A DNA stretch of 64,000 nucleotides from Nageia nagi (Eukaryota; Pinophyta). A program made the position numbers and the translations under genes. The notes under the pieces were generated by a model. The model had not been told where the DNA came from and searched no databases. It saw nothing but the letters and a program-made list of their open reading frames with translations. This document shows, piece after piece, positions 23,873 through 37,998 of the stretch (position 1 is its first letter; each line of letters starts with the position of its first letter). The stretch is taken from positions 3,472,001 to 3,536,000 of the forward strand of contig JBITNC010000002.1 in assembly GCA_050084985.1 (NCBI GenBank), in the 5' to 3' direction.

Positions 23873-26800
23873 ACCTTTATTGGTTGAGTTTAAACTAACC
23901 ATCACTTTGTTACACTTTATGGTTGTATCTTATGTCTACGTATGGGGTAGTTACCTCATGATGATGTTGGCATAACTTGTTTATATCTAATAATGATGCA
24001 TATACCTCATGACAATATAGGAACCTCATGATATTATGTGTATGCATCCATGAATGATGCATGAGGTATTACTGAGATAATTTTTTTTATCTATGAATGG
24101 GATATTTAGTACTATCATAATGATGTATTCCTATTATATTAATTTCTTTCTTGCTATTTATTTGTATATCTTTTGAGATGAAATATTTATGCATGATTCT
24201 ATGAATGAGATGGTTAGTTTTTCTATGATGATATATATACATGAATAGGGAATTAAACATTACCATGGGGTGAAAGTAAGAAGTTGAGTCCACTTGAATG
24301 GGAATTCAGCAAAGTTAAAATTTAATGTTAGAAAAATTGGGATCCCAATTTTAAAATAAGATCTCGATATTTGTAACTAAAATACATGCATTTTCTTAGT
24401 GTTAAATATCAAGATACCAATATTTAAATCTCCAATCTCACCTTGATTTTAAACTTGGAAAAGGCTTGGTAAGCCAACCCTTAGCCTTGGACCTACAATT
24501 ATGTGGTCATGGTAATTTTAATGGAAATTTCGGACTTAGGGCATACGTTTGATAGAGTTTTTGGTAGAATTTTTTTATGAAATTAAAATCTATTATAGAT
24601 TAAAAAGAGTAACTTTTAAATATGCAATTTTTTTTACAATTGAATAAGATTTTATATTTTTCAATTATTTTTTAGTAAAAGTGGTCCATATACTTGAAAT
24701 ATGATGGTCTCTTATTTTCTTAATAACTTTTTATTTTTAAAGATTTCTAAAAAGAAAAAAAAAAACTATATAGGGACAAGCTTCAGATAATTCTATATAA
24801 GATAAAAATAATTGAAAAATATTAAGATTAGGTCAAATTATACATGATGAACACAAGCACTTTTCAAAATAACAAACATGATCGATAAATAATTAATAAA
24901 AAAAAACATTCATGAAAATTTTTGGAAAAATATAGAAGACAAGCTTTAATGTCTTAGGTATCTATTCCTAAAAGGATTTTAAAAAATACCTTTATTTTGA
25001 TCAATTATGTGTACGTGCATGGTATGGTCCTAAAATAATATATTTTAAAAAGTGATTTTTTTTCATCCCTATCAAAATTTAATTTCTATCATTTGGGTAT
25101 TAGAATATTTTATATATTTAAAAACTAGACTCTAAGCACTACATTTTCACTCAAGTGACCTTTTTCATGATTCCATGTCTAAGTGCTTCAAATTTTAATA
25201 TCAATCATCCTTAAACTTAAAAATCAAGGAAAATACTTCCACCTTTTTGGCCATAAAGTGGACCCAACTTCTTGCACTCATCCCATGATGATATTATGCA
25301 TTTATGATGATTATTGCTCTTATTATCATATTATATTTTTAAGAGTATGAACACATGTATACTTTGGAAGGTGGTATTTTCTTTCTCTATTTTTCAAGTT
25401 AATTATTTGATCTTTCTTTCTTTCACTCCATGGGATCCATTTCATTTTGTAGCCAAGGCAAAGAGAGGGAAACAAATATCATCAATCTTTTACGATTGGA
25501 TGGATTCATAACAAAAATAATGAAGTGTCATTATTTTTTTCTTCCTTATCCTTTTGTTTCCTTTGCAAATACAATTACATTCCATTTCATTATATTTGCA
25601 AAGAGGGGCATCTATTAACACTTAATTTTGGTCCACCCTAAGTGGCCTAATTAAGTGTTTTACTATAATTAATATTTTATTACATTGTGGGTGTTATCTT
25701 GATCCTTTCTCATGCAAGCTTATCTTTTCTTGTGCTAGATACCCTAATATCAGTGCTAGTCTTTCAACGGGGAAATTGGGAACATATCTTCCTATAAAAA
25801 GGTAAGTGGGATTCCAAGGAAAGTTATCAAGATTTTCAATCTTTATAGCTAGTACCATTTAAAATTTTAGGTGTTCATTAACACTAGATATTAATATTGA
25901 GGATCTTGTTACCATGAGCATATTTTTTATTCCATATTTTGTAATTATATATTTTTGGCTTTACTTGTTGATTATCTATTGTATACTAGATCTTGGTTGT
26001 GAACTCTATTTTTTTGTATGCCTAGTATCTGTGTTATCATGCATTTTAGCATTATTATACGCATTAGAACTATTATTTGGGTCTTGGTGTTAGCACTTTG
26101 TATAGGCATCTGCACTATGATTCCTTTTGATTATTCTTCATGGAGATTCACACATTAAGATCATTTTCTTTAACAAGCTCATGTTCGCTAATTCTCTATC
26201 ATCTAGGTGAGGTTAATAGGTATTTATCCTTGACTTGTTCATTGTCTCAATAATACATTTAATAATCTTGATCTAATAAAATTAGATTTGTTATTTATTA
26301 TCATATCTTGGATTATCATTATTGTTGTTGTCATTTTTGTTTAACTTATTTATATTAGTATTATTAATATATCTTTTACGTATGAATGTTATTCATTATT
26401 ATCACTTAAATCATACTAGGAATAACTAAATAATTAAATAATGGGCTACATCCATGAAGAAGCTATCCTTGTATTCATCAACCTTCCAAGTTCTCAAATA
26501 AATAAACTAGCAACATAACATTGCCATATTTCCTTTAGAGTACAATCATAACCTCAGTATAAATCCCTCAAACCCTTAACCAATAAAAACATCAAAACCA
26601 CAAACTACAAGCTCACAAAAATATATTACAACCTCAATCAAAACCCATCAATTCATAGGAAACCTTACATTCATATTTGACCCCAAAATTGTCAAAGAAT
26701 TCATGGGATAACATCCCACCTTGACTATAATCTCTAACTATGAAATTATGGCTTAATGAGATATGATCTTGACTACCTAAAATGGAGTTTAACACTCTTT

Positions 26801-27060
26801 ATTTTCTAATTAGCTTGAATCAAATTGAATAGCATATCTTGATTGGCCTTTAGAATATTAATTTCTATTCTAGTGCCTAAAATTCCCCCAACATTGATCA
26901 ACATAGCAGTTGGTTGATTGGCCTCCAGGATTAGGCCTCTAAGTATCGATAAAAAACAAAGTCACAGAAATTTGAACTTAACCCATAAATCAGGCTCTAT
27001 ACTCAACAAAAATCCTCACAAAATTTCTACAACTCTTTACTCCTAAAATTAGGATAATTA
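23873..27060. other. LTR-like or degenerate retroelement DNA, no gene
   Basis: No protein domain recognised. Around 23960-24070 there are several short CCTCATGA and TGCATGAGG inverted motifs. A TATA-like CCTATAAAAAGG at 25791 and CTAGGTGAGGTTAATAGGTATTTATC at about 26205 resemble sequence at about 63730 in the gypsy LTR-like region at the end of the window. It may be an old gypsy LTR, but I cannot place the ends. Confidence 0.4.
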
Positions 27061-27064
27061 TTTG

Positions 27065-28918
27065 AGCAAAGTGGATGGTATCCTAAATCTTATTATGATA
27101 TTCTCAACAATAAATTCAATAATTTTAGGATACTTAGAATATTTCAATGGAATAAATTCTACCCATTTTATGAAATCTTTCATGGTTTTTATTATAATCT
27201 TATGCCCTTACCTTGAAATTAGATTTAAATTACCAATAAAATCAAGTACCCATATAGAAAAAGGACAAGGAGAAATAATAAAATGTAATTCATTTGAAGG
27301 AGATGGTTATAAATTAGCATTATTTTGATATTGCTCGTACTTAATAACATATTCATAATAATCATTTTACATAGAAGGATAATAATATCCTAACCTTAAT
27401 AATTTTAAATAAATTATTTTAGCATTCAAATATCCTCTACACGTACCTTCATGAGCTTTCTCAATGGCTACATCAATTTCACTTTGTTGAAGGTATCTTA
27501 ACAAGGTACTATTACATGACCTTGTATACAACAAATCTCAAAGAATAACATATCTATAAGCCATCTTATTTAATATTATTCTAGTTTTTGTATCATAACC
27601 ACTTGTAATTATCACTTCCTTAAGGTAATAAAAAACTTCCTCATACCATGGACAAATAGGAAACTTAATAGCTAGAAAATGATGATCTTCAAGAAAATAC
27701 TTAACAAGAAAATCATGATAGAGATTACTCAAGGTTTTTACTATGAGTATTAATTATCTATTCATATTCAATCTTGATTTGAGCTATCCACATTAGCCAT
27801 AGCATTTTCATATTTGTTATTTTCTCTAGGGATATTTTCTATATCATAATCCTCAAAATGTAATAATAAAATAGCCATCATATAATTATAAGGTACTAAC
27901 TTCTCATCCTTGTGTTATAAATGTCACTTTCTTACTTAATAATCAATTAAGAGTCTCTATATATATTCATTTTTTGTACTTTAGTAAGAATAACAACCTT
28001 GAATCCCAAGATGAGAGCTTCATAATCAATCATATTATTAGTGCATTCAAAACTCAACTTATATGATGTAGGAATGATATCTCCATGAGGATTTATAAGA
28101 ATAATATTTTCACTTGTTCCATTCATGCACCTCAAACCATCAAAGTACAATGTCCACTCATCATCTTCTGAGAATTCTATAAAAAATTTAGGGCACTCTT
28201 CTTTTGGATCTATATGATGGCATGTTGTTGGTGCATCAACGTAGAGAATTAGTTATTCATTATTCATGCATTCATTTTGAAATGTTTCTTGTATCATGGG
28301 TGAATCATCCCTAGGATTTTGGGCTATAAAATATATAATTAGTTATCCTTTAATGGCCTTTAGTGCCACAAAAATAAGATTAAAATCCTTAAGCAACATC
28401 ACCCATTTGGAAGGCTTTTGTTAAAGGTAAGGCTTAGAAATAAAATATCTAAGAGGATATGCCTGAGCTATCACAAATTAAGTGTTTCCCAACATGTATT
28501 TTCATAACATTTTTGTTGTAAAAACTATTGCAAAGCATATTTTTTCAATGAATGTATACCTTATCTCCTAATCAAGAAATATTTTATTGATACAATACAC
28601 TTCTCTTTTCTTATCCTTATCATCTTTCTAAGCCAAAATTACCCCTAATGCTACTAAATTCGCTGAAATATAAAATAATAAAGGTTTATTATGATCAAGA
28701 GAAGTTAAAATATGAGCATTAAGAAGATACATTTTTAATTCTTAAAAATATTTTTATCATTTCTAATCCCACATAAAATTTTCATATTTTTTTAATAAAT
28801 GGGAAAAGGTGGATATCTTATCAACCAATTGAGCAATAAACCTTCTTACTGATTCAATATTTCATTTAGGACTACTTAAATCCTTTAATTTCATTGATGG
28901 AGGAATTTCTTCTATGGA
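27065..28918 (-). mobile_element. Minus-strand Ty3-gypsy pol remnant
   Basis: Read right to left: the RT-connection/RNase H region lies at about 28918-28480 (YISANLVALGVILA, then FIEKICFAIVF). RVT_3-type RNase H lies at about 28160-27950 (MYFDGLRCMNG, HGDIIPTSYKLSFECTNNM). The integrase zinc region follows at about 27560-27370 and the core at about 27280-27065 (PFSIWVLDFIGN, DFIKWVEFIPLKYSK). It is cut on the right by the LTR at 28919 and on the left in mid-integrase. Many stops. Same gypsy type as 16080-18340, opposite strand. Confidence 0.82.
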
Positions 28919-29415
28919 TGATGAATCTGCAATATCCAGTTACACTTTCTTTATGCAACAGAATAATACCCCAACTTCTAAAGGGTGTAAGTTTTGATCT
29001 TGATATCATTTGGAGCCCATTTTTATTAAATTATGTAGAATTAAAAAATATACAAAATTGTAACATCTACTGAAGGAGAAAATTTTAAGGTATGAAATGA
29101 TTTTTGTACAGCCCAAATTTTGCTTTTACTTTTAGTTCTATCTCTAAGTTCTATTTTTAGAATATTTGCATGTATTGAGTAATGGATGTGTGGCTCCATT
29201 TTGGGCCTCATATAAGCTATATTTTAGGATTTTTTAAAAATTAGAAAGAAAAAAAAAATGCTTTATAAAAGCTTATTGTAATCCTTTTGATGAACTAGTG
29301 TAGATTCAGAAGAATAAAGAATTCTTGTTGTGAATTTTATTCTTCCATTGATTTACCTGTGTGTTGTGAATCAATTTTGGAGATATGTTTTGGTATCTTG
29401 TAGGAATATACATCA
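28919..29415 (+). repeat. 5' LTR, 497 bp
   Basis: Begins TGATGAATCTGC and ends ACATCA. CTTTATAAAAGC near 29261 is a TATA-like box, and AATAAAGAATTC near 29314 a possible polyadenylation signal. Ends just before the primer-binding site. Confidence 0.78.
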
Positions 29416-29417
29416 TT

Positions 29418-29434
29418 TGGTACCAAAGCCAGTT
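29418..29434 (+). other. Primer-binding site, initiator tRNA-Met type
   Basis: TGGTACCAAAGCCAGTT matches the plant TGGTATCAGAGCCAGGTT site at most positions and lies two bases after the LTR end. Confidence 0.8.
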
Positions 29435-29469
29435 GAACTTATTAGATAGAAGATTGGATTTGGATCAAC

Positions 29470-30357
29470 ATGGAAGGGAAGTAGTTGTAGTTGGAAGATA
29501 CTCTAAGGAGTATAAAGTTTGAATGCAAATGTCTCATGGAGGAGGAAAAACTTTTGTGCTTAAAGGCTGAGTACCTTGAGGCTAAGGAGATTCAAAGGAG
29601 TGCTTAGTTGACACCTTTTATTATAAGTATGAAAAAGATAAAATTCCCATGGAGAGAGAGGACTATGGAATTAATAAAGGAAAGCTTAGTCAACAAAGAA
29701 AAGGGTTTTAAGAACCCTTATAGTTATGTAGTTGCAAAGAAGCATATTGATGTAGCTGAGAGTTTTGAGTTGGTGATCATGAGTATGCCTACAGAGGAAG
29801 AAGGCATTGAATATATCCAAAAAATAAATAAGATCTCAGAGAATATCATGCAAGCTAAAATCAAATATAAAGATGTTAATTCAAATGAAGCTATAGAATT
29901 ATCTTTTGTAGTTATGGAGCCAGTAGAAGAAGCCATAGAGATGGATAAAGTTTTTAAAGAGATAATGGATATTGAATTAGGATATGAAAATATCATTTTA
30001 GTAGAGGTATTATAGTTATTTGATTTAGTAATGGAGGCCAAGTAAGAAGAATAAATAGAATTTCTTCTAAAACTAGCAGTGGAGCACATGGATAATAATT
30101 TTGATGCTCAAAAGTATGATAAGTTTATTAACCATCAAGCTTTTGATAAGGAATATGAGAGTGAAACATACTTTTGGGATGAATTTATTTCATGGGATTT
30201 GAAAAATAATTTTTCCAAAGGATGGAAAAGATGGAAAAAGATAGAAGATTAGCAAAGGAGGAGGATCATAAGTGGATTTCAAAATCCAAGATGCAGAGAG
30301 AAGAGTGCAAAGACAAGATAGAAAAGAAAAAAAATTAAAATGAAGCAGTTTTTTAGG
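29470..30357 (+). pseudogene. Unknown acidic/lysine-rich reading frame inside the small LTR element
   Basis: One frame runs from an ATG at 29470 for about 295 codons with only a handful of stops, mostly TAG, several replaceable by Trp or Gln in a single change. The central part, 29608-30015, is open for 135 codons. The protein is charged, with helix-prone pieces such as EEEGIEYIQKINKISENIM and DKVFKEIMDIELGYEN. It shows no zinc knuckle, protease, RT, RNase H or integrase motif. I do not recognise it. It could be a very diverged Gag or a captured host sequence. Confidence 0.5.
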
Positions 30358-30408
30358 TATTTTCAATTTCTCATATCAGCAAAACTCAAAGGTTGAGTTC
30401 TTTTCAAC

Positions 30409-30418
30409 CAAAAGAGAA
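30409..30418 (+). other. Polypurine tract before the 3' LTR
   Basis: CAAAAGAGAA directly precedes TGATGAACCT, the start of the 3' LTR. Confidence 0.65.
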
Positions 30419-30638
30419 TGATGAACCTACAATATCCAATTACACTTTCTTATTGCAGCAAAATAATACCCCAACTTCTAAAGGGTGTAACTTTTGATCC
30501 TAATATCATTTAGAGCCCATTTTTTTAAATTGCATAGAATAAAAAAATATACAAGATTGTAACATCTCATAAAGGATAAAATTTTGAGGGCTAAAATGAT
30601 TATCGTACAGCCCAAATTTTGCTTTTACTTTTAGAAGA
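30419..30638 (+). repeat. Truncated 3' LTR of the small element
   Basis: Matches the first 220 bases of the 5' LTR, then stops abruptly after TTTGCTTTTACTTTTAG. The remaining 270 bases of LTR are missing. Confidence 0.8.
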
Positions 30639-33600
30639 TCCGACCAAAGGAGATTGTAGGAATCTTATCAATGATGGGAAAAACATCCATATTGAGTAAG
30701 AAAGACCAAAAAGTTTAAATATTTCTAGGGGGGTATGGTGAGTTAATTTTGGAACTAAAAGGACTACCACCAAAGAGATACATCCAACATGAGATCTAAT
30801 TAATATATGATGCAGCTCTTCAAAAAATTAGGTTGTCTAGATAGTCCATGATTAAAAAGGAGGAGGTTAAGATGTAGATTTATGAACTATTAGAATAAGA
30901 ATTTATTAGGGAAAGCATTTCAACTTATGGTTCATCAATTATCCTTGTGCCAAAGAAGGATGGATCATGGATAATGTTTATAGACTATAGAGAATTGAAT
31001 AAGATCACCATAAAAAATAGATATCCATTACCAATTATTGATTATCCCTTTGAGCATCTAATATATGGGAAGTACTTCACCAAACTAGACTTAAGGAATG
31101 GTTATCACCAAGTAAGGATCAAGTAGGGTGGGTTCAATTATCCTAGTTTGGCTATTATCAATATTAGTATCTTGAGGGTTTACCAACCACTAATTGAAAA
31201 ACACATGTAATAACTTTAAGCTCTAATACCAAATGAATAAAATATATTCACCAACCACTAGCTTATGAACTCCCTTAAATGTTACAAAACTTTAATACCA
31301 ACCTTCAATTCACCAAACTAAAGGATTTGAAGATTTAGAGGCTCCAAAGATGTAAATGCAATGATCTAAGAATTTAACAAAATACCTATACTTTTAGGTA
31401 ATTTTAGATAAATAAAATTTTTCAAAAACATTAATTTAATCTTACAATTGGATCAAGGATAAAAAAACATTTCCAACGATTAGTCACACACCTTAAATAG
31501 ACTTACAAATCTCCTAGAGCATTAATTTGAAGTTCTAGGAGTGCAGGAAAGTCAAAAAGTCAATACTATCACACCTTTATTGGATCTAGTGGCTAAAACT
31601 TTGCCAAATTGCATGAAAGTTCAAAATTCTAGGAAAGTTAAAATTTTTGGGAAAATTGAAAATTTAAGATAAATTGATTGGTTTATAGGGCCGAATTTAA
31701 AGGGTTGTAACTTGGTCAAATCAAAAAAAGTTAACCTAGTACTATGATACATAAAATTAATCAGCACAAAATTTGTTATCCAATGGCAAAGATCTAAGAT
31801 AAATTCAATGAGGAAGATAGGGTTAAAGGTGAGCTTGAAGTAAAAGACTTTCAAAACTCTCTTAGCAAGAGTACAAAATAATAGGTCCAAAAGTTATGGT
31901 TTCTAAGTGTTTTCCCTTAATAAAGTATGGTATGTTATATATGGATTGAAAGGTATTGAAACCAAGAATCCAAAACAAAAGGAATCATATAAAAATGAGT
32001 TCTATAATAAAAGATATAGTCTCTAGAATCAAACTTATCGTGTAGAAATGTAGTTTGGGATAACCATGAATAACTTCAAATCTATTGATCAAAATGGTAA
32101 ACAAAAAAGTATCCACATAGTTAAAATGACCTAAAATAGCTAAATATAACCATGAAATAGACTCATTTCACTTATTATAAATATACGAAAGTATTTTTTC
32201 ATGAATACAAGCTTGGAAATGGAAAACACACCACACAACCATAAAGAATAAAAATTTCCATGAATATACACCATGAGATGGATCAAATATTTTTTATATT
32301 ACTTCAAATACATGTTATAAACTTCATATAATGGAATATTACATGCTTGAAACCTTCATATACAAAATGTGATGGTTCCTTGTAATAAAGACACCCATCA
32401 CTCCCATGTACAACACGTAGTGCAATGATCTTCATAGGACTGAGTGGTGCCACCATCACTCATAGATCTTCTTATGGAAAAGGAAAATAACATTTGGTGC
32501 ATCTAAAATAAGTGTTAGAAACTCTAAAAGATAATAAGATGTTGTTAAAGATAAGCAAATATGAGTTTGGCAAGTAAATTTTTATGTACCTTGAATACAT
32601 TATTGGTTATAGAAAATTAAATATTGATCCTGAGAAGATGAAGGTCATTGTTGATTGGTCAAGATCCATTACTATCATAGAGACAAGGTGCTTCTTGGGG
32701 ACAACTCAATATCTCAAAAAATTCATTAAGAATTTTTCTAGAATATCCTCTCAATTACATGATATAACTAGTAAGAGGAATAGTTTTCAATGGGAAAGAA
32801 AATGATAAAGTTTATTTGATACCTTGAAGGATAAAATAGTCAATGCACCTATCTTAGCATTACCTAATTTGCAATATCCTTTTTAGATAGAATAAGATGC
32901 TAGTGAATATGCAATTGGAGCAGTGTTGATGCAAGGAAGGAAACTTGTATGTCATCATTTAGAAAATATTTGTGGATGAGTGTTAAACTATCTTATCTAT
33001 AACAAAGATTTATTTTCTCTAGTGCATGTTATGAAGAAATAGAAGCATTACTTGGCTAGTAAAGATACCATCATACATAATAATCAATAACCATTGCAGT
33101 ACCTACATACTCAATCCAAGTTGCAGCAAGAAAGACATTTAAGATGGATGAGTTTCTTGCAATGATACCACCTCATTATTAAGTATAAAAATGGAAGTAC
33201 AAATAAAATTAATGACATGTTATCTAGGCTACCAATATAAACTACTATTTCAGGTATGAGTTCTATTCTTAAACTTTATCCTTTTTGTAAGAATCATACA
33301 AAGAATAGTACCTTAATAATCTTAATTTCAAGGATATTTATTTGAATTTGATTCAAAATAGTAGATGTAATGATGAGATTGATTATTTTTTGAAAGAGGG
33401 ATTATTGTATAAAGAAAAAAATTTGTGTAATACAAGGAGAAAAAGTGCAACTTATGAGGGAAGCACATATATATCATATTTTTGGATATTTTGGAGTGGT
33501 TAAGACTATTAAAAACTTGCAAAGGTATGTGTATTGATCCAATATGTAAGAACAAGTTGCAAAATACATTAGGGGGTATGATTTATATATCACAACGAAG

Positions 33601-34782
33601 CCTAGTAATAAAAAGTTGGGATTATATCATCCATTTTCAGTTCCTAACAAGCCTTAAGAGAGCATATCCATGGATTTTGTGGGTTGTTTACCAATGATAA
33701 AAAGGGTATATGATTACTTATTTATTATGGATGATAGATTTAGCAAGATATATATTTTAATTCTATGCAAAAAGAATGTAACTAGATAAATTATAGCAAA
33801 CTTATTTTTTTCTCATGTGTGGGTTCACTTTGGACTACCTAGTTCTATTATTTCAAATAGAGATATTAGATTATTTGGTAAGTTTTGGAAAACCTTGTGG
33901 GAAAAAATAGACACCAAGTTGAAGAGGAGCATTTCCTTTCACCCTCAAATAGTTAGCCAAATTGAGGTAGTGAATAGGATTGTTATACAATTACTTAGGG
34001 GAACTGTGACAAACATCCAAAATCATAAGATGAATATATTGTTTATATTTAACATTATTATAACATAGAAATCCACACTTCCATAAGAAAAATACCTTTT
34101 GAAACATATTATGGCTACCTTCCATCCTCACCATCTGAATTTGTTTTTATATCAAGATGATTCTTATGTAACCTTGGAGAAGGAGGAGCAACAAGCTGAG
34201 AAATTCATTGAAAAATCATACTTGTTTATCTCAAGATGTAGGAATGACTTAAAATATGTCAAGATAAATACAAATTAAGGCATGATAAGCATAGGACTGA
34301 TCATAAGTTCCAAGTTAGTGATCAAGTTTGGCTATACCTTAGTAAAGAAAGGTTAGAGGAACCTTTAAACAAGTTTAAAATAATCAAGTATAGGCCATTT
34401 AAGATCATTGAACAAGTGGGTGACAATGCCTTTAGACTTTATTTTCCTACTTGCATGGATATTTATTCAATTATTAATGTTGAACACCTTAAATTGTTTG
34501 AGCCTTCCATGATAGCTGAATATGAAGTTAAGTTAAACACCATTTTATCATCCATTAAAGATCTTTCCCTTAGCACAATGGATGAACTGAAGGAGGAATC
34601 AATTTTGCAAAAGAAGATCTAACATGCAAGGAGAGGACAATAAGAAATTTGGCTTGTTAGGTTGAAAGGTAAATTGCTTAGAATAACAAAATGGTATGAT
34701 AATAGTAAGGTTGAGGACTTATTTCCTCACCTTGTCCATAACTAAACATTTTGAGGATAAAATGCACTTCCCATTAGGGAGG
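30639..34782 (+). mobile_element. Chromovirus-like Ty3-gypsy pol remnant, interrupted
   Basis: RT fingers are at about 30640-31135 (KKDGSWIMFIDYRELNK, KNRYPLPIID, KLDLRNGYHQVRIK). After the insertion at about 31136-32460, the RT thumb and RNase H resume at about 32463-33240 (KMKVIVDWS, TRCFLGTTQYLKKFIKNFS, DASEYAIGAVLMQG). Zinc region is at about 33430-33600 and integrase at about 33600-34070 (MDFVGCLP, VHFGLPSSIISNRDIR, QIEVVNRI; the D, D, E pattern survives). A chromodomain-like C-terminus reads WLVRLKGKL..ITKWYD near 34650. The palm with the YxDD centre is mostly missing. The adjacent 3' LTR begins at about 34783. Stops and frameshifts throughout. Confidence 0.88.
31220..32460 (-). mobile_element. 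Copia-type LTR inserted in the gypsy RT
   Basis: GCTCTAATACCA at 31220-31231 is, on the minus strand, TGGTATTAGAGC, one base off the initiator tRNA-Met primer site. The adjoining sequence from TGAATAAAAT (31234) to about CATCACTCA (32460) is therefore a minus-strand 5' LTR of about 1.2 kb. Parts of it resemble the copia LTR stretches at 2178-3520 and 5905-7250 (shared ACCACATAGTTAAAATG-like and ACCATACAATCATA-like landmarks). Only about 80 bases of the interior remain, so one end was lost. Confidence 0.6.
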
Positions 34783-37700
34783 TGTGATCTGGAGATCTTT
34801 CCTTAAGTGTTAATTTGACTAGAGATTTTCACTTATGAGCTTGATCCATTATTTAAACTAAAATATGGTATTACAAAGATTTTTATTTTGTTAAAAAACT
34901 CCATATTTGATGAAATTCTCTAAGTATAACATCCTTAGAATGAAGATTTGTAATACTCTCACTTTTGGATGATGTTTGGACATTTTCCTTTGGGTATTAT
35001 GAAATTTATATGTCATGGAACCTATCAAAAATGGATCAATCATATTTAGGAAGTTATAACATTTTATAGAGATATCCATTTAAGTTGATTTTTTTTAGTG
35101 GATAGTGCTCAAATATACCTTTATAATGAGTATATTCATGCCTACCTTTGTCAAATATTTGATCACCATCCAAGGTATTTTCAATAGAGCTATTAAAATT
35201 ACCAATGCCAATGTTGATAGTAGCATCCACATTAATTTCAATGCCTCCATTATTATTTCTAAGAAGTTACGATATGGGATTTTCAATTTGACATATTTGG
35301 CATGTTAGTATGATGAGTTTTTATATGGAGACAAAAATATTACATAGGAAGATAAGTGCAGATGCTGATGAAGAATCAATCATTTAGCTGATGGATCATC
35401 TAATACCTAACCTGGCACTTGACCTTTCACTTATTTATACACCCAAAATGCTACCATCCACACTAAAGTAAATATTTGCATTATAAAAATAGAATATGTA
35501 TGGGTAGAAAGTGAAGATTTATTTATCATTTTGAGTCATTTTGAATCTATTGGGAAGTTGGCATGTCATGTGATTACTCCAAGGAATTTTATTTCTAACT
35601 ACATATCCTTGTGGAGACTTCATTTGAAGGAGATAAGTTGCAGAGCAAAGAAGAAGTAAGATGGAGAATGAATTAAAACCAATTATAGACTTGTTCATCA
35701 CTATTGTAGTTTATTTGCATAATTAAATATTGAATTTTGTGTTGAGGATACATTGAATGATAGTTAATCCTATTGTAAATCTATTACATAATAGAATAAT
35801 GGGCTTTATGGTGGCTACTATAGGGGACGTAATCTCTCACTTAGAGTAACCTCTTTGACAAACCTATGTCAATTTTATGGATGCTTGAATGTGTTTTCAT
35901 TCTTATTTATTATTAGCATAAACTTCTAGTTTCCATTTTCCAATTTTATTATTTTAAATTTGTATGTGATATTTTCTTTAAAGCTATGAGTTTAAGGAAA
36001 TTATAAATCATCATTGGGATCCATTTCTGAAAAGCTCAAATTACAATATTAATCATATGCAAAAACCTTATGATTTTTGACACAACTAGTGGAAAATAAA
36101 TTATGGTATAAAAATATGGGTTCGCCAATTCATTGATACTAAAAATTGATTAAAGAATTAATTTAATATCAATTATAATAAATAACAACATTAATTAAAG
36201 TATTAAAAAATAAATTATTTACAATATGATTATAAACCTAGCTTGTTTAAGCTCTTGAATTATCAAATTTGAATTCAAGTTATTATAAACCTATCATTTA
36301 CCTATTTCCTATTGATCACAACTCATATTTGGTCTCCATAAGATCTAGATAACTCATTTCAATGAATATAAACCTCCATCCTTGCGAGGTATGGTGCATC
36401 AACATATTACATTTCATCATTGTATGATGGTGAATCGATATACTATTATCCTCCTTTAGATCCTTCATATTACCATTCATCATCAAGCTTACCTTCCAAG
36501 ATTATCAAACCTAATCTATGAAATAAGAAATATGGAATGCAATATCTCAAAAGGGCATAAATTTAGACTTGATAAGTGGCATCGAAAGACACCTAGTAAT
36601 GCTTTTTAGAAGTATGTTAATTCATCTATCAAAGTTTACATATGATTAACATTATATGTTCCTTATCTTTTAAAATATGAGAGATTCTAACATGATCCAA
36701 GACATCAACTTAGCTTAACACTCCTTGGACCTATCATATTCAAAAGGAAATAAAAGAGTGAAATTCTACTTTATTTCATAAATATAATAAAATAAAATAT
36801 TAAATCACTTAAATAATTTGATACCTAAAATATGATTTTCAATTAAATAAAAATCAAATTAAGCTATCAGCACTAAGTGTTATATTATACTTTAAAATCA
36901 ATACTATTTCATGTTGTATTTATTGAAAATCATATAAATTTATATATAGTTGATTTCATCTTTGAGAAAATAATGATATACCTTATGAGATGCTATGTAT
37001 GTGTGTAGTTGTTTCTTTCATGCCTATTATAGGAATTCCTTGATTATTTTAGAAAGTAAGGTGCTTTCTTATCAATCCTCCTTGGTATAGGATGCATGTT
37101 CTTAATCTTGGTACTTCCCTTTCGAGGACACCTTCATTCTAAAAACTAAATCAAAGAAAGGGAAGGATATTTTCTATCATAGAAATATGGAACTCCATGT
37201 TATCTCTATGTTGATCATTTATAGGTGTATTCTTTTCATTTTATATATTTTTCTTTATACTATATGGTTGGTTCTGCCACCACATACCCAAAGGGAAGCA
37301 TCTGTATATACCTAAATTTGATTTTTAATTTATGAAAAAATAATATTTTAGGTATCTAAAAATAAGTAATTTATTTATTTACTTTATTTATATATTTGAT
37401 GAATTATTCTATTGATTGGTTCAATATATTTTGTTATCTCACTCCTTTCATTCTTTTATGGTGCAATGTCCAAAGAGCACCAAGCAATGTGTCTTAGCTA
37501 AAGGAGGAATTCATTTATAAAAGGATAAATGTTTGGTTGAGAAAATCATCTAAACCTTGAAAGAGTATACTACATATGTTTTGTAATCTTCATTATCAAA
37601 TATTATTAGTGGTGCTTACCACCACCTATAAAGTTTGTATTTGTACCCTATTGTTATAACTATAATTATACTTTTGTATCTATAGTTATATTTGATCTTA

Positions 37701-37990
37701 TTACAAGATAATATAATGAATGATTTTGATATTAGAATTCATTGATAAGAAAGCATTATGCGATATTATATGTTATGGATTAACACATCATATTTTAAGA
37801 AGAATGATGATCTAAATTTTGAGAAACATTCATCACAAACCTCCTAAGGTTATATCTAACTTTGTTTCCTCATAATAAGTAAGGATAAAAAGTTTGTATT
37901 ACATTTTGAATTCAGAGTAGATATAGCTTAGGTCACATTATTATTCATGATTTAAGATCTAATTATGATAAGGTATTATCTAACTAGGAG
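34783..37990 (+). other. Gypsy 3' LTR start and AT-rich DNA without genes
   Basis: CCCATTAGGGAGG then TGTGATCTGGAGATC (34783) is the polypurine tract and LTR start of the upstream gypsy element; the same arrangement occurs at about 62579. The LTR end is not visible. The rest has short open frames only, and I recognise no gene. Confidence 0.45.
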
Positions 37991-37998
37991 AGTAATTG

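Larger units (their letters stand above)
28919..30638 (+). mobile_element. Small LTR retrotransposon lacking recognisable gag-pol
   Basis: A 5' LTR (28919-29415) and a truncated 3' LTR (30419-30638) match over about 220 bases, from TGATGAA(T/C)CT to CCCAAATTTTGCTTTTACTT. A primer-binding site follows the 5' LTR and a polypurine tract precedes the 3' LTR, so the ends are genuine. The interior is only about 1 kb and encodes one decayed reading frame without retroviral motifs, as in non-autonomous elements. The 3' LTR breaks off where gypsy RT sequence begins at 30639. Confidence 0.82.
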
